Below, piece by piece: positions 17,249-26,117 of a stretch of 40,368 bases of DNA. The stretch is from Sedimentisphaerales bacterium (GTDB lineage Bacteria > Planctomycetota > Phycisphaerae > Sedimentisphaerales > SM23-30). Position 1 is the first letter of the stretch. The number at the start of each line of letters is the position of its first letter. The DNA lies in contig JAFGHE010000141.1 in the NCBI GenBank assembly GCA_016930295.1, forward strand, positions 1 to 40,368. The letters run 5' to 3'. The notes beneath the pieces were generated by a model. It worked only from the letters and a program-made list of their open reading frames with translations, had not been told where the DNA came from and did not search any database. Both the position numbers and the translations under genes were made by a program.

Positions 17249-17965
17249 CTAAAGGCCCAGGAACTGGATAGCCAGGCCGCACAGGCAGATGGTGGCCCCG
17301 GCAATGGCGTGGGTGTATTTCTGGATTTTAGCGGCCGGGACAAATTTTATTCCGGTTGAGGCGAATAAGACCATACCCATCATGGTTGTGATCGTGATAA
17401 TACCGAATACGGCGGTGACCAATATTACGCCTATCCAGCTGTTTTTGGCGGCTGGATACATCAATAACGGAATCAGGGGTTCGCACGGGCCCAGGACAAA
17501 GATGATAAACAGGGTCCAGGGCGTCAGGCTCGTGTGTTCCGGCTTTTCATGGACATGAGAATGTTCGTCGTGATGGTTGTGGGGATGATCGTGAATAGTG
17601 CCGTTCGGGTGGAGGTGTTTATGGGTATGTGGTTTACCCCGGTAAGCCTGTCGCAGGCCCCAGATGAAATAGACAAGCCCGAATCCAATCAGCAGCCAGG
17701 CCGCGAGATTGCCGCGATACGATTCAAATATCTCGAGATTCTGGACCGCCAGACCCAGTGCCACACCAATAAAGCCCAGGATAACGGAGCCGGCAATGTG
17801 GCCGATACCGCATAACAGGGTAATAATCATCGTTTTAGTTCGAGACCAGTTTCTTGCCCAACTCATCATAATAAAGGGCAGGTAATGATCCGGGCCAAAG
17901 AGGGTATGTAGGAAACCAATAGAAGCCGCTGTGATTATGAGTGCTGATGTTGAAAATTCGTCCAT
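17249..17965 (-). CDS. NicO/RcnA-like nickel-cobalt permease with His-rich loop
   Basis: A 238-residue polytopic membrane protein with about six predicted helices. HTLFGPDH at residues 20-27 matches the HX4DH metal signature of helix 1 in the NiCoT/NicO superfamily. A cytosolic or periplasmic loop at about 112-143 is very rich in His and Asp (HTHKHLHPNG...HDHPHNHHDEHSHVHE), as in RcnA exporters. PCEPLIPLLMYPAA is a second conserved segment (the UreH/SafE group has a similar one). Export versus import cannot be told. No ribosome site precedes the ATG and the promoter lies so close that a leaderless transcript is possible. The gene converges with the phosphoesterase. Confidence 0.75.
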   Translation of the reverse strand: MDEFSTSALIITAASIGFLHTLFGPDHYLPFIMMSWARNWSRTKTMIITLLCGIGHIAGSVILGFIGVALGLAVQNLEIFESYRGNLAAWLLIGFGLVYFIWGLRQAYRGKPHTHKHLHPNGTIHDHPHNHHDEHSHVHEKPEHTSLTPWTLFIIFVLGPCEPLIPLLMYPAAKNSWIGVILVTAVFGIITITTMMGMVLFASTGIKFVPAAKIQKYTHAIAGATICLCGLAIQFLGL

Positions 17966-17972
17966 AAAATAT

Positions 17973-18002
17973 ATTTTCGTAAATATTTACTGGTTTTGTC
18001 AA
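17973..18002 (-). promoter_or_regulatory. Candidate promoter and palindromic operator of the NicO-like gene
   Basis: On the minus strand, TTGACA (17997-18002) is a perfect -35, with GAAAAT (17973-17978) 18 bp on as a 4-of-6 -10. Between them is the perfect 12-bp palindrome GTAAATATTTAC (17979-17990), well placed for a metal-responsive repressor. Transcription would begin within a few bases of the ATG at 17965. Confidence 0.35.
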
Positions 18003-18008
18003 GAAATA

Positions 18009-18036
18009 TTGCAAAAATTAATAAGTATTTTAGAAT
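18009..18036 (+). promoter_or_regulatory. Candidate promoter of fumC
   Basis: TTGCAA (18009-18014), a 16-bp spacer and TAGAAT (18031-18036) match consensus at 4 of 6 and 5 of 6. The start of fumC is about 77 bp downstream. It stands back to back with the NicO-like promoter. Confidence 0.35.
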
Positions 18037-18112
18037 AGTATAGTTATCAAAGCTGGGAAAATCCAGTAAAAACCAGAAGGCAAGCGGAATTATATGATGG
18101 TGGAGTTTTATT

Positions 18113-19498
18113 ATGCGTATTGAGAAAGATGCATTGGGTGAGGTTCAGGTGCCGGAGGATAGATATTTCGGAGCTCAGACTCAGCGGGCGATAGATAACT
18201 TTCGGGTGGGATGTGAACGATTTCCGGTGGAATTTATCCGGGCCCATGCCCTGGTTAAGAGGGCTGCGGCTGTAGTTAATTCTCAGATGGGGCAGTTGGA
18301 TGAGAAACTTGCGCAGGCGATTATAGAGGCGGCGGCCGAGGTGATAGGGGGCCGGTTTGATGAGCATTTCCCGCTGGTGATCTGGCAGAGCGGCAGCGGG
18401 ACCCAGTTTAATATGAATATGAACGAAGTGATCGCCAACCGGGCCAATGAGATTCTGGGTCATGAGCTGGGGAGCAAGTCGCCGGTGCATCCCAATGACC
18501 ATGTGAATATGAGCCAGTCCACCAACGATACGATCCCGACATCACTGCATATAGCTGCGGTGCAGGCAATTATGGAACAATTATTACCCAGTCTGGATAA
18601 TTTAAAGAGTACCCTGGAGAGGAAAGCTCAGGACTATCATGATATCATAAAGATCGGGCGTACTCATTTGCAGGATGCCACGCCGATGAGTCTGGGGCAG
18701 GAGTTCTCCGGCTATGCCTATCAGTTGCAGCAGGGGCGTAATGCTATTGAGGCCGGTCTGGACCAGGTTTATGAACTGGCGATCGGTGGGACGGCGGTCG
18801 GAACGGGGATTAATACCAGGGTTGGTTTCGATGAAAACATGGTCAGTCAAATTAGTGAGATTACGGGGTATCCATTCCGTGTGGCTGGTAATAAATTTGC
18901 CGCGCTGGCAGCTCACGATGCGATGGTAGGGATTTCGGGAGTCTTAAAAAGGCTGTCTGCGTCATTACTGAAGATAGCCAATGATATTCGCTGGCTGGCG
19001 GCGGGGCCGCGTTGCGGTTTGGGCGAGCTAATCCTGCCGGCCAATGAACCGGGCAGCTCCATCATGCCGGGCAAGGTCAATCCCACCCAGTGCGAGATGC
19101 TCAGTATGGTGGTGTGCCAGGTGTATGGCAATGATACGGCCATTGCCCTGGCGGGCGGATCGGGTAATTTTGAACTCAATGTGTATAAACCCCTGCTGGT
19201 TTATACCCTGATTCAGTCGATAACTCTGCTGGCCGACGGCATGCAGTCGTTTAACGAAAAATGCGTTTCGGGGATTGAACCCAATCGCAGGAAAATCGCG
19301 GAACATCTCCATAATTCATTAATGCTGGTGACGGCTCTGAATCAGCACATCGGTTATGACAAATCCGCTGAAATTGCTTTAAAAGCCTGGCGCGAAGATA
19401 AAACCCTCAGACAGGCCGCAATAGAACTGAAGTATTTAACGGCTGAGCAGTTCGATGAATGGCTGTGTCCGGAAAAAATGATAAAACCGGCAGACTGA
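18113..19498 (+). CDS. fumC: Class II fumarate hydratase
   Basis: A 461-residue iron-independent fumarase, the TCA-cycle enzyme interconverting fumarate and malate. GSSIMPGKVNPTQCE at about residue 313 is the fumarase/aspartase superfamily signature with the active-site Ser loop. SGSGTQFNMNMNEVIANRA, HPNDHVNMSQSTND and GRTHLQDATPM are the other conserved regions. The N-terminus (MRIEKDALGEVQVPEDRYFGAQTQRA) and total length are those of FumC rather than aspartase. TGGAG about 8 bp before the ATG supports the start. It appears monocistronic. Confidence 0.94.
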   Translation: MRIEKDALGEVQVPEDRYFGAQTQRAIDNFRVGCERFPVEFIRAHALVKRAAAVVNSQMGQLDEKLAQAIIEAAAEVIGGRFDEHFPLVIWQSGSGTQFNMNMNEVIANRANEILGHELGSKSPVHPNDHVNMSQSTNDTIPTSLHIAAVQAIMEQLLPSLDNLKSTLERKAQDYHDIIKIGRTHLQDATPMSLGQEFSGYAYQLQQGRNAIEAGLDQVYELAIGGTAVGTGINTRVGFDENMVSQISEITGYPFRVAGNKFAALAAHDAMVGISGVLKRLSASLLKIANDIRWLAAGPRCGLGELILPANEPGSSIMPGKVNPTQCEMLSMVVCQVYGNDTAIALAGGSGNFELNVYKPLLVYTLIQSITLLADGMQSFNEKCVSGIEPNRRKIAEHLHNSLMLVTALNQHIGYDKSAEIALKAWREDKTLRQAAIELKYLTAEQFDEWLCPEKMIKPAD

Positions 19499-19833
19499 GC
19501 AAGTTATACATAACTATCTGTAAAAAAAAAGGATAGGTATTTATTGATGTCCAGCACAGGCAGGCCGGAAATTTCCCTCCCATCATGTCGGATAAATTGT
19601 CTTAAATACAAGTTAAATACTTGACAAAACACAAAATGTTCTTTATAGTAAGAAGTGATAGACATTTTGGCAGGCTTCAAGTATTCTTTGGCTTCTTTAC
19701 TCGGAATCTTCTTGCGTAAAGAGTCCGGGTCCAATTCGTATTGTTGCCAGGATGGAGAATGTTATAGAGGATGATTTTCTTTGTTCAGGTGTTACAGACT
19801 GTTTTACAGTTCTGATTATAGGGAGAATTAAAG
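19499..19833. other. Intergenic leader region before the giant secreted protein
   Basis: No credible gene was found. A run of nine As (19520s) follows a small imperfect stem (AGTTAT/ATAACT) just after the fumC stop; as the run is A and not T on the plus strand, it is not a terminator for fumC. The notable content is the promoter at 19621-19649, giving the downstream gene a leader of about 180 nt, and GGGAG at 19821-19825. Confidence 0.4.
19621..19649 (+). promoter_or_regulatory. Strong sigma70-type promoter for the giant secreted protein gene
   Basis: TTGACA (19621-19626), a spacer of exactly 17 bp and TATAGT (19644-19649) match consensus at 6 of 6 and 5 of 6. This is the best promoter match I found in the window. 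It reads toward the gene starting at 19834. Confidence 0.6.
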
Positions 19834-22800
19834 ATGAAATCCAGGGATTATCATGTCATTTCACGGTTCGTGTTTGTTTATATTTGTTTATGCCTGATAT
19901 TTCCTTCTATCGGAAGAGCCCAGCGATTTACGGCCTATCCAGGCCGTTATGAGGATCCCGCCAGCAGTGACTATATAACTACGGTTATTAATGCCGCCAG
20001 TACAGATGGCGCCGAGTGGGGGGATGATCCAACGTATATTGTTTTTTACCCATCATGGAATCATGGTTCCACGGGGCCGGATCCGGATGATACCCTTTGT
20101 TGGCTGTTCGATTATGTTTCTTCTTTGGGGGATCCTGTATGGTGGAAGGGCGAATTCGATACGGATTATCTCTGTGATCAAATATATATCCAGTTCCATG
20201 GGTGTGACAATAATGACGGTTGGGCAGATATATTTGTAGGTCAGTATAAGGCGGATCTGATCTACGAGGAAAATCCGGATTATTCGTATGATACAAAAGA
20301 TCTTACCAGTCTGGGGATCACCGTGGATAGTATTAACTTTAGCACCAATGGTGCGGTCAGGATTCAGAACCGTCCGGCGGGGGGTGATGTTTCCATTGAT
20401 TATATTGCCAAGAGTATATCTCCGGAAAAGGCGGATAATCCGCATCCCTCTGATACCGCCATCGATATATTATTAACTTACCGATTGGAATGGACCTGTT
20501 ATGATAATTATTTTACGGACTCATTCAAGGTATATTTCGGCACAGATCCTACCCCGGATTCCACGGAATATAAAGGTAACCAGACCGGTAAATATTATCA
20601 TGTTTCCAATTTGGACCCGGGTACGACCTATTATTGGCGGATTGATTCGGTCAATCCGTTTGGCATCAAGACGGGGGATGTCTGGAGTTTTACAACGAAA
20701 CATTCGCCCGAAGAACCCAATAATTGTTATCCTGAAGATGAAGAAATCGGTGTGAGCATCGATACCTTTTTAAGCTGGGATCCGGCGATGTATGCGGATC
20801 ATTATAAAGTGGTTTTAACCTGTGCATGTTGTGTTTGTCCGGATCCGGTTGAAGTCGTTTATGATCCTCATTATGATACATATGTAGACCCTGACCTTGA
20901 ATATGGCCGTATATACGAATGGTATGTCGAGGCTCATAATAATGTAGGATTGACAGAAGGTTGTCGGGGCACATTTACCGTAGAAAATATCCTGCCCGGC
21001 CAGGCTCATACACCCACTCCGGCGGATGGTGATCCGGGAGTTGATAAAGACCTTGCGTATTTGGAATGGGTGAAGGGTGAGAATGCTATATACTCAGATA
21101 TATATTTCGGGACCAATCCTGTTCCGGGGCCGTCTGAATTTCAATGGCGAACGGCAGGTACGACAGATTTGGTTTACGGATCATTAGAATATGATACTCC
21201 CTATTATTGGCGTATTGATTCAGTGAACGGTGATTTTATCACCGAAGGAGAGGTGTGGAGCTTTACTACCGGGACACTCAATGTACTTTCTCCCAATGGC
21301 GGAGAAGTTATCCAGGGTAATACGATTTATCCTATCGAGTGGGAAACGTATGGACCTATTAGTTCCGTGGACATTGAGTATTCAACCAATAATGGTGCAG
21401 ACTGGGCGCCGGTAAGTCCGCCCAACAGCGGCAATAGCGGCAGTTACAGTTGGACCGTCCCCCTGATGGATATTCAGCTGGATGAGTGCCTGGTACGAGT
21501 GAGTGATGCCTATGATCCGATGGCCAATGATATCAGCGATGATCTGTTTACGATTCTGGGGCCGCTGCATGTACTAGATCCTAATGGCGGTGAGCTTATT
21601 GACTGTGGGATGACGTATACCATCGAGTGGGAGACACTCGGTGGGGCGGCCATATCGGATGTATTGATTGATTATTCCATAGATGACGGCAACAGTTGGC
21701 TGCCGGTGGATATCGGCAGCATCCCCAACACAGGCAGTTATGAATGGCTGGTGCCTTTAATGGACGAGGATGAAGAGGAATCCTTGATACGAATCAGCGA
21801 TTATGCCGATCCGTGTGTCTATGATACCAGTGATAAGGTATTTAAGATTCGGGCGGCGGATCTGAATATTACGGTTCCCAATGGGGGTGAAAGGCTATTG
21901 GTCGAGGATCCCTATACCATCGAATGGACGACGATTGGTATTGTGGATGAGGTTGTTATAGAGTATTCCACCAATGGAGGATTCGACTGGAATCCGGTAA
22001 CTCCGGGTAGTATAGCCAATGAAGGCTATTACGAATGGGAAGTGCCCAATACACCTTCTAATAACTGTCTGATTAAGATATATAATCCGTCTCATCCATT
22101 AACCCTTGATATCAGTGATGATGTTTTCCAGATATACAGTCTCCGCCTGTTATGGCCGACCGGAGGTGAAAATCTTACGGCGGCCGTAACCCATACGATT
22201 ACATGGGAGACGAAAGGTGATCCTGGTGATGTACCTTTGGTGAATGTACGTTATTCTTTGGATAGTGGTTTACACTGGTATTCAGTGGTACCGCCCAATA
22301 GTGGCAACGATGGGGCGTATGACTGGATAGTCCCTGAAATGGAAACTGATACCTGTCGGATAAAAATCATTGACGGATCGAATCCGGGCAACTGGGATGT
22401 CAGTGATAATTTCAATATTATCTTTCCCGTTTTAACCTTGCTTTCCCCGAACGGCGGAGAGGATTATACCTGCGGTACCACACCCACAATCACCTGGAAC
22501 ACGTTCGGGATTGTCAACGATGTGATCGTGGAATATTCAATCAATAACGGACTGACATGGAGTGAGGTGTCTCCGGCCAATTCCGGAAACAGCGGTTCTT
22601 ATAGTTGGCTGGTCTGGACCCGTTCCTCCGATGAATGCCTGGTACGAGTAAGATCAGGCGGCGGGGTATTCACTTCGGATACCAGTGATGATGTGTTTAT
22701 TTGCCGGGCGACCTTTGAGGTGCTTGATCCGGATGGCGGAGAGGATATCCTGACCGGGCCGGACAAGATGTATCCTATCCTCTGGGAGACGATAGGAATC

Positions 22801-25116
22801 ATTGATAATGTGACCATTGATTACGGTTATCAGGTTTGTGACGGGACCACCTATGTGTCCATCGAATCTTTGACCGAAAATACGGAATATTATGAATGGA
22901 GTTTACCTATATTTAATAGTCATCAATGTCTGATTCGCTTAAGTGATCCGAATAGCGCATTGAGCATTTCAAATATCAGCGATGATTACTTTACCATCTA
23001 CGAATGCCAGGAGGAGGTTGACCTGGACGGCGACTGCCTGGTGGGAGTGGAGGATTTAAGGATACTGGCCGATTTCTGGTTGTCGGAAGACTGCATTGAT
23101 CCAAACCTGTGTACGATAGTTGATTTTGACCTAAGCAGTTATATTGATCTGTATGATTTTTCATATCTGTCACATCACTGGCTCATATTCTGTGGCAGTC
23201 CTTATGATCCGATATATGATTATTGTCCGACGCCCTGGCCGGAATGCTGGAATTATCCCACGCAATGTCACGGGGATGCAACGGGTGATGCGTTTGTCGA
23301 TCAAACAGATCTTGATCTTTTGACGGAATCCTGGCAGCATCACCGGCCTTTGCCTTGCTATAATATCTGTGCTGATTTTGATCATGATGGTGTGGTAAAT
23401 CAAAATGATTTAAATATTTTGGTGGCGTATTGGGAAATTTTGCCTCCTCCGCTGGGACCGGGTATACCTGAGGATTGCCAGCGGGGCGATCTGTGGCCTC
23501 AGCCTGAAGGTCCCTGCGGTCTTCCACCCTGGCAGATATGTGTTGATAATGACGCTGATGGTTTTGGTGCACCACCGAACAGTACCTGTTGTTCGGAATT
23601 GCTGGACTGTAATGATTTTGATCCGACGATTTATCCCGGTGCTCCTGAGATCTGTGACGGCCTGGACAATGACTGCGACTCGATTATAGACAATAAGGAT
23701 TTTGATGAGGATGGGCATATCGACGAGGCCTGTGGGGGCGACGATTGCGATGACAACGATCCCAATATCTATGCCGGCGCCCCTGAGGTATGTAATGGGA
23801 TCGACGATGATTGTGATGATATTATTGACAACAAGGATGCGGACGAAGATGGGCATATCGATGAGGCCTGTGGGGGTGATGATTGTGACGATTCCGATGA
23901 GGATCGGTATCCGGGCAATCCGGAAGTCTGTGACGGAGTGGATAATGATTGTGATGATATTATTGACAATAAGGATGCGGATGAAGATGACTATATCGAC
24001 GAGGCCTGCGGGGGCGATGACTGTGATGATTCTGATGAGGATGTGAATCCGGCTATGGATGAGATTTGCGGTAACGGTAAAGATGACGATTGTGACGGCA
24101 CGGCCGAGAATAAGGATGCGGATGAAGATAGCTATATCGATGAAGCCTGTGGGGGAGATGACTGTGATGATTCTGATGAGGATGTGAATCCGGGTGTAAA
24201 TGAGATCTGCGGTAATGGTATTGATGATGACTGTGATGGAATCGCTGAAAATAAGGACTTGGATAGCGATTTGCATATTGACGAGGCGTGTGCCGGCGGG
24301 GATGACTGTGATGATACGAATTCGGATGTCTATACTGGGGCGCCGGAGATCTGCGACGGCCTGGATAATGACTGCGATGATATAATTGATAACACCGGAG
24401 TTGCCGAAATTTGCGATAATGACATCGATGATGACTGCGATACGTTTATCGACTGTGATGATTCGGATTGCGGGTGTAGCGATCTGGATGGTGATGATTA
24501 CGGAGATCCGGCCAATGTTTGCTGTTTGTATGAGGAATGGGACTGTGATGATTCCGATCCGGATGTAAATCCGGGGATGGAGGAAATCTGCGGCAACGGT
24601 AAGGACGATGATTGCGACGGCACGGCGGACAACAGAGATTTTGACGAAGATGGCTATATTGATGAATTATGTGGCGGAGATGACTGTAATGATGTCAATC
24701 AGGATATTTACCCCGGCGCGCCGGAACTGTGTGACGGCCTGGACAATGATTGCGATGACATCATCGACAATCCCTCTCCGGAAGTGTGTGATAATGGCCT
24801 GGATGATGACTGTGACGGATATATAGACTGCGATGACCTGGACGACAATTGTGACCTTGATCCTTATTGTGATTGTCCATGTAATCCGGATATCGATCGT
24901 GACGGGGATGTAGATGGTGACGATATAGATGCTTTTCAGGCGTGCTATATGCTCTATTGTCCGGAAGCTGATTTAAACTGTGACGGTCATGTATGGCCGA
25001 ATGATTTATCCATATTACTAAATATCTGGGCTTGCCTGGGACTGGATCCGGAAGACCCGGAAGCTTCCGCGCCGGTAGGCGACGGCATCGCCTGCTGCCT
25101 GATGGTACGGCCCTGA
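19834..25116 (+). CDS. Giant secreted modular protein: FN3-like, Ig-like, dockerin-like and MopE-type repeats
   Basis: A 1,760-residue exported protein. Modules in order: signal peptide (1-30); a jelly-roll-like N-terminal domain (about 31-195); three FN3-like modules (about 198-480), two with TYYWRIDSVN or PYYWRIDSVN; six ~95-residue Ig-like repeats (about 481-1055), each opening with a variant of LxVLxPNGGE and containing VxIEYSxNxGxxW, SYxWxVP and a DxSDDxF ending; dockerin-like EF-hand pairs (about 1063-1118 and 1145-1205); Cys/Asp-rich MopE-type metal-binding repeats (about 1236-1678); and a final dockerin-like pair (about 1683-1740). The MopE part has 46-47-residue units with DCDDxDxDxxPGxxEICxxxxDxDCD. 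Calcium binding is expected from the DxDxDG loops. GGGAG at 8-bp spacing fixes the start. No cell-surface anchor is obvious at the C-terminus. Confidence 0.85.
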   Translation: MKSRDYHVISRFVFVYICLCLIFPSIGRAQRFTAYPGRYEDPASSDYITTVINAASTDGAEWGDDPTYIVFYPSWNHGSTGPDPDDTLCWLFDYVSSLGDPVWWKGEFDTDYLCDQIYIQFHGCDNNDGWADIFVGQYKADLIYEENPDYSYDTKDLTSLGITVDSINFSTNGAVRIQNRPAGGDVSIDYIAKSISPEKADNPHPSDTAIDILLTYRLEWTCYDNYFTDSFKVYFGTDPTPDSTEYKGNQTGKYYHVSNLDPGTTYYWRIDSVNPFGIKTGDVWSFTTKHSPEEPNNCYPEDEEIGVSIDTFLSWDPAMYADHYKVVLTCACCVCPDPVEVVYDPHYDTYVDPDLEYGRIYEWYVEAHNNVGLTEGCRGTFTVENILPGQAHTPTPADGDPGVDKDLAYLEWVKGENAIYSDIYFGTNPVPGPSEFQWRTAGTTDLVYGSLEYDTPYYWRIDSVNGDFITEGEVWSFTTGTLNVLSPNGGEVIQGNTIYPIEWETYGPISSVDIEYSTNNGADWAPVSPPNSGNSGSYSWTVPLMDIQLDECLVRVSDAYDPMANDISDDLFTILGPLHVLDPNGGELIDCGMTYTIEWETLGGAAISDVLIDYSIDDGNSWLPVDIGSIPNTGSYEWLVPLMDEDEEESLIRISDYADPCVYDTSDKVFKIRAADLNITVPNGGERLLVEDPYTIEWTTIGIVDEVVIEYSTNGGFDWNPVTPGSIANEGYYEWEVPNTPSNNCLIKIYNPSHPLTLDISDDVFQIYSLRLLWPTGGENLTAAVTHTITWETKGDPGDVPLVNVRYSLDSGLHWYSVVPPNSGNDGAYDWIVPEMETDTCRIKIIDGSNPGNWDVSDNFNIIFPVLTLLSPNGGEDYTCGTTPTITWNTFGIVNDVIVEYSINNGLTWSEVSPANSGNSGSYSWLVWTRSSDECLVRVRSGGGVFTSDTSDDVFICRATFEVLDPDGGEDILTGPDKMYPILWETIGIIDNVTIDYGYQVCDGTTYVSIESLTENTEYYEWSLPIFNSHQCLIRLSDPNSALSISNISDDYFTIYECQEEVDLDGDCLVGVEDLRILADFWLSEDCIDPNLCTIVDFDLSSYIDLYDFSYLSHHWLIFCGSPYDPIYDYCPTPWPECWNYPTQCHGDATGDAFVDQTDLDLLTESWQHHRPLPCYNICADFDHDGVVNQNDLNILVAYWEILPPPLGPGIPEDCQRGDLWPQPEGPCGLPPWQICVDNDADGFGAPPNSTCCSELLDCNDFDPTIYPGAPEICDGLDNDCDSIIDNKDFDEDGHIDEACGGDDCDDNDPNIYAGAPEVCNGIDDDCDDIIDNKDADEDGHIDEACGGDDCDDSDEDRYPGNPEVCDGVDNDCDDIIDNKDADEDDYIDEACGGDDCDDSDEDVNPAMDEICGNGKDDDCDGTAENKDADEDSYIDEACGGDDCDDSDEDVNPGVNEICGNGIDDDCDGIAENKDLDSDLHIDEACAGGDDCDDTNSDVYTGAPEICDGLDNDCDDIIDNTGVAEICDNDIDDDCDTFIDCDDSDCGCSDLDGDDYGDPANVCCLYEEWDCDDSDPDVNPGMEEICGNGKDDDCDGTADNRDFDEDGYIDELCGGDDCNDVNQDIYPGAPELCDGLDNDCDDIIDNPSPEVCDNGLDDDCDGYIDCDDLDDNCDLDPYCDCPCNPDIDRDGDVDGDDIDAFQACYMLYCPEADLNCDGHVWPNDLSILLNIWACLGLDPEDPEASAPVGDGIACCLMVRP
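23692..24387 (+). repeat. Tandem 138-141 bp coding repeats (MopE-type units)
   Basis: Successive AAT/AAC-AAG-GA(T/C) unit starts fall at 23692, 23830, 23968, 24109 and 24250, spacings of 138, 138, 141 and 141 bp. Units are close at DNA level (AAGGATGCGGATGAAGATG and GAGGCCTGTGGGGG recur), implying recent duplication. A more diverged partial array continues to about 24870. It is coding throughout, in frame, with no loss of phase. Confidence 0.8.
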
Positions 25117-25168
25117 TGGGCAAAAGATTAATAATTTTAGACCGATTGGAATCAAGGCACAATAAATA

Positions 25169-26116
25169 CTATCTTTGTTGTGATTGGGCGTAATCCAGTG
25201 CCTGTTGGGCAAGCCGGCGCAGGTGGGGGGAGAGGCTTTGGTCCCGGGTTAACTCGGAAAGAAACGCCTGGGTCTGGGGCTCCTGATAGAATTCCTTGAT
25301 AATCCATTCCAGGATAGTATGTCTGGTATCGAGTTGGCGTGCTCGTTTAAAGGAGTCTATCATGCGTCGCTGGCGTTGTCCTTTGGATTCGCCGGGGCGG
25401 TCGGCAATGACCTCGAAGGGATCATCAATATCGCCGGAGTTGCTGGTATCTCCCAAAGACTCAATAGCCTGGCCCAGGCCCCGGTAATATTGCTCCACGC
25501 CGGTCTTGGGAGCCATATCAATAGGGAACTCGTTGATTTCCTTGATACCATAATGAGTTTTATCGTCATAGCCCTTAGAGGGTTCTATAGTCAGGTTCAG
25601 TACTACGCCGCCATCAAAGACTACTTCATGGCCGTCCGGGGATACATCCATCGTGGCCGTAAAATCCTGGGCTGCGTATTTGGTCAGATATTGTCGGATA
25701 CGATCGAAATGAGGAAAGTAGGCATTTTCCCGGCTCTGCTGGCCGCCCACTACTGCGGCTTTTCGTTCCTTAACCAGAAATTTGTAACATGTTTGATAGT
25801 CCTGATTCTGGAGGGCGTAAAAAAACTCACTAGTGGTTTCAAAAGGATCCGTAGGGTGAGGATGGATCGGCTGCATGGCTTTATAGGTATGTTTGAAACC
25901 CACGTACACCAGCCAGCCAATGAGGGCAATAACCGCGCAGATAATGATCGTTCTTATGACCGGCCTTATCCATTCCGCCATGTTTTCACCGGCAGATGAT
26001 CGTGTTCTCGCTGAGGGTGAGGTTCTGGCCAGCGAACAACCGCAAAATTCACAGCTCGTGCGGGTAACACTGTTAATCGTCCCGCAGTCCGGACATATAT
26101 TCTGTTGCGATGACAT
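25169..26116 (-). CDS. Membrane protein with N-terminal zinc ribbon, function unknown
   Basis: A 315-residue protein. Residues 8-26 hold a double-CxxC zinc ribbon (CPDCG...CEFCGC); one membrane helix lies at about 54-73 (IRTIIICAVIALIGWLVYVGF). The outer part contains a domain starting DPFETTSEFFYALQNQDYQTCYKFL, a pattern like NTF2/DUF4878-type lumen domains that often begin with 'A..f..Al..gD...ay..l'. The last 60 residues are helical and repeat-like (REIL... LARQALDYAQSQQ). It starts one base after the stop of the HEAT-repeat gene, so the two are translated together. I do not recognise a specific function. Confidence 0.6.
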   Translation of the reverse strand: MSSQQNICPDCGTINSVTRTSCEFCGCSLARTSPSARTRSSAGENMAEWIRPVIRTIIICAVIALIGWLVYVGFKHTYKAMQPIHPHPTDPFETTSEFFYALQNQDYQTCYKFLVKERKAAVVGGQQSRENAYFPHFDRIRQYLTKYAAQDFTATMDVSPDGHEVVFDGGVVLNLTIEPSKGYDDKTHYGIKEINEFPIDMAPKTGVEQYYRGLGQAIESLGDTSNSGDIDDPFEVIADRPGESKGQRQRRMIDSFKRARQLDTRHTILEWIIKEFYQEPQTQAFLSELTRDQSLSPHLRRLAQQALDYAQSQQR

Positions 26117-26117
26117 T

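Noticed and set aside
19498-19535. Hairpin plus A-run after fumC as an intrinsic terminator
   Set aside because: The homopolymer is A, not T, on the transcribed plus strand, and on the minus strand the T run precedes the stem.
19504-19734. Minus-strand open frame of 76 codons with a TTG start between fumC and the giant gene
   Set aside because: No ribosome site, no recognisable domain, and it overlaps the promoter of the downstream gene. AT-rich intergenic DNA can give such a frame by chance.
23410-24276. 288-codon open frame antisense to the MopE repeat array
   Set aside because: It arises from the repetitive Asp/Cys codon use on the plus strand (an Ile/Val/Thr-rich mirror). No start signal is present and the plus frame is clearly the real one.
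23692-24387. Regular ~138-bp repeats considered as a CRISPR array
   Set aside because: Units are in-frame codons for a protein module, with no short repeat/unique spacer alternation.
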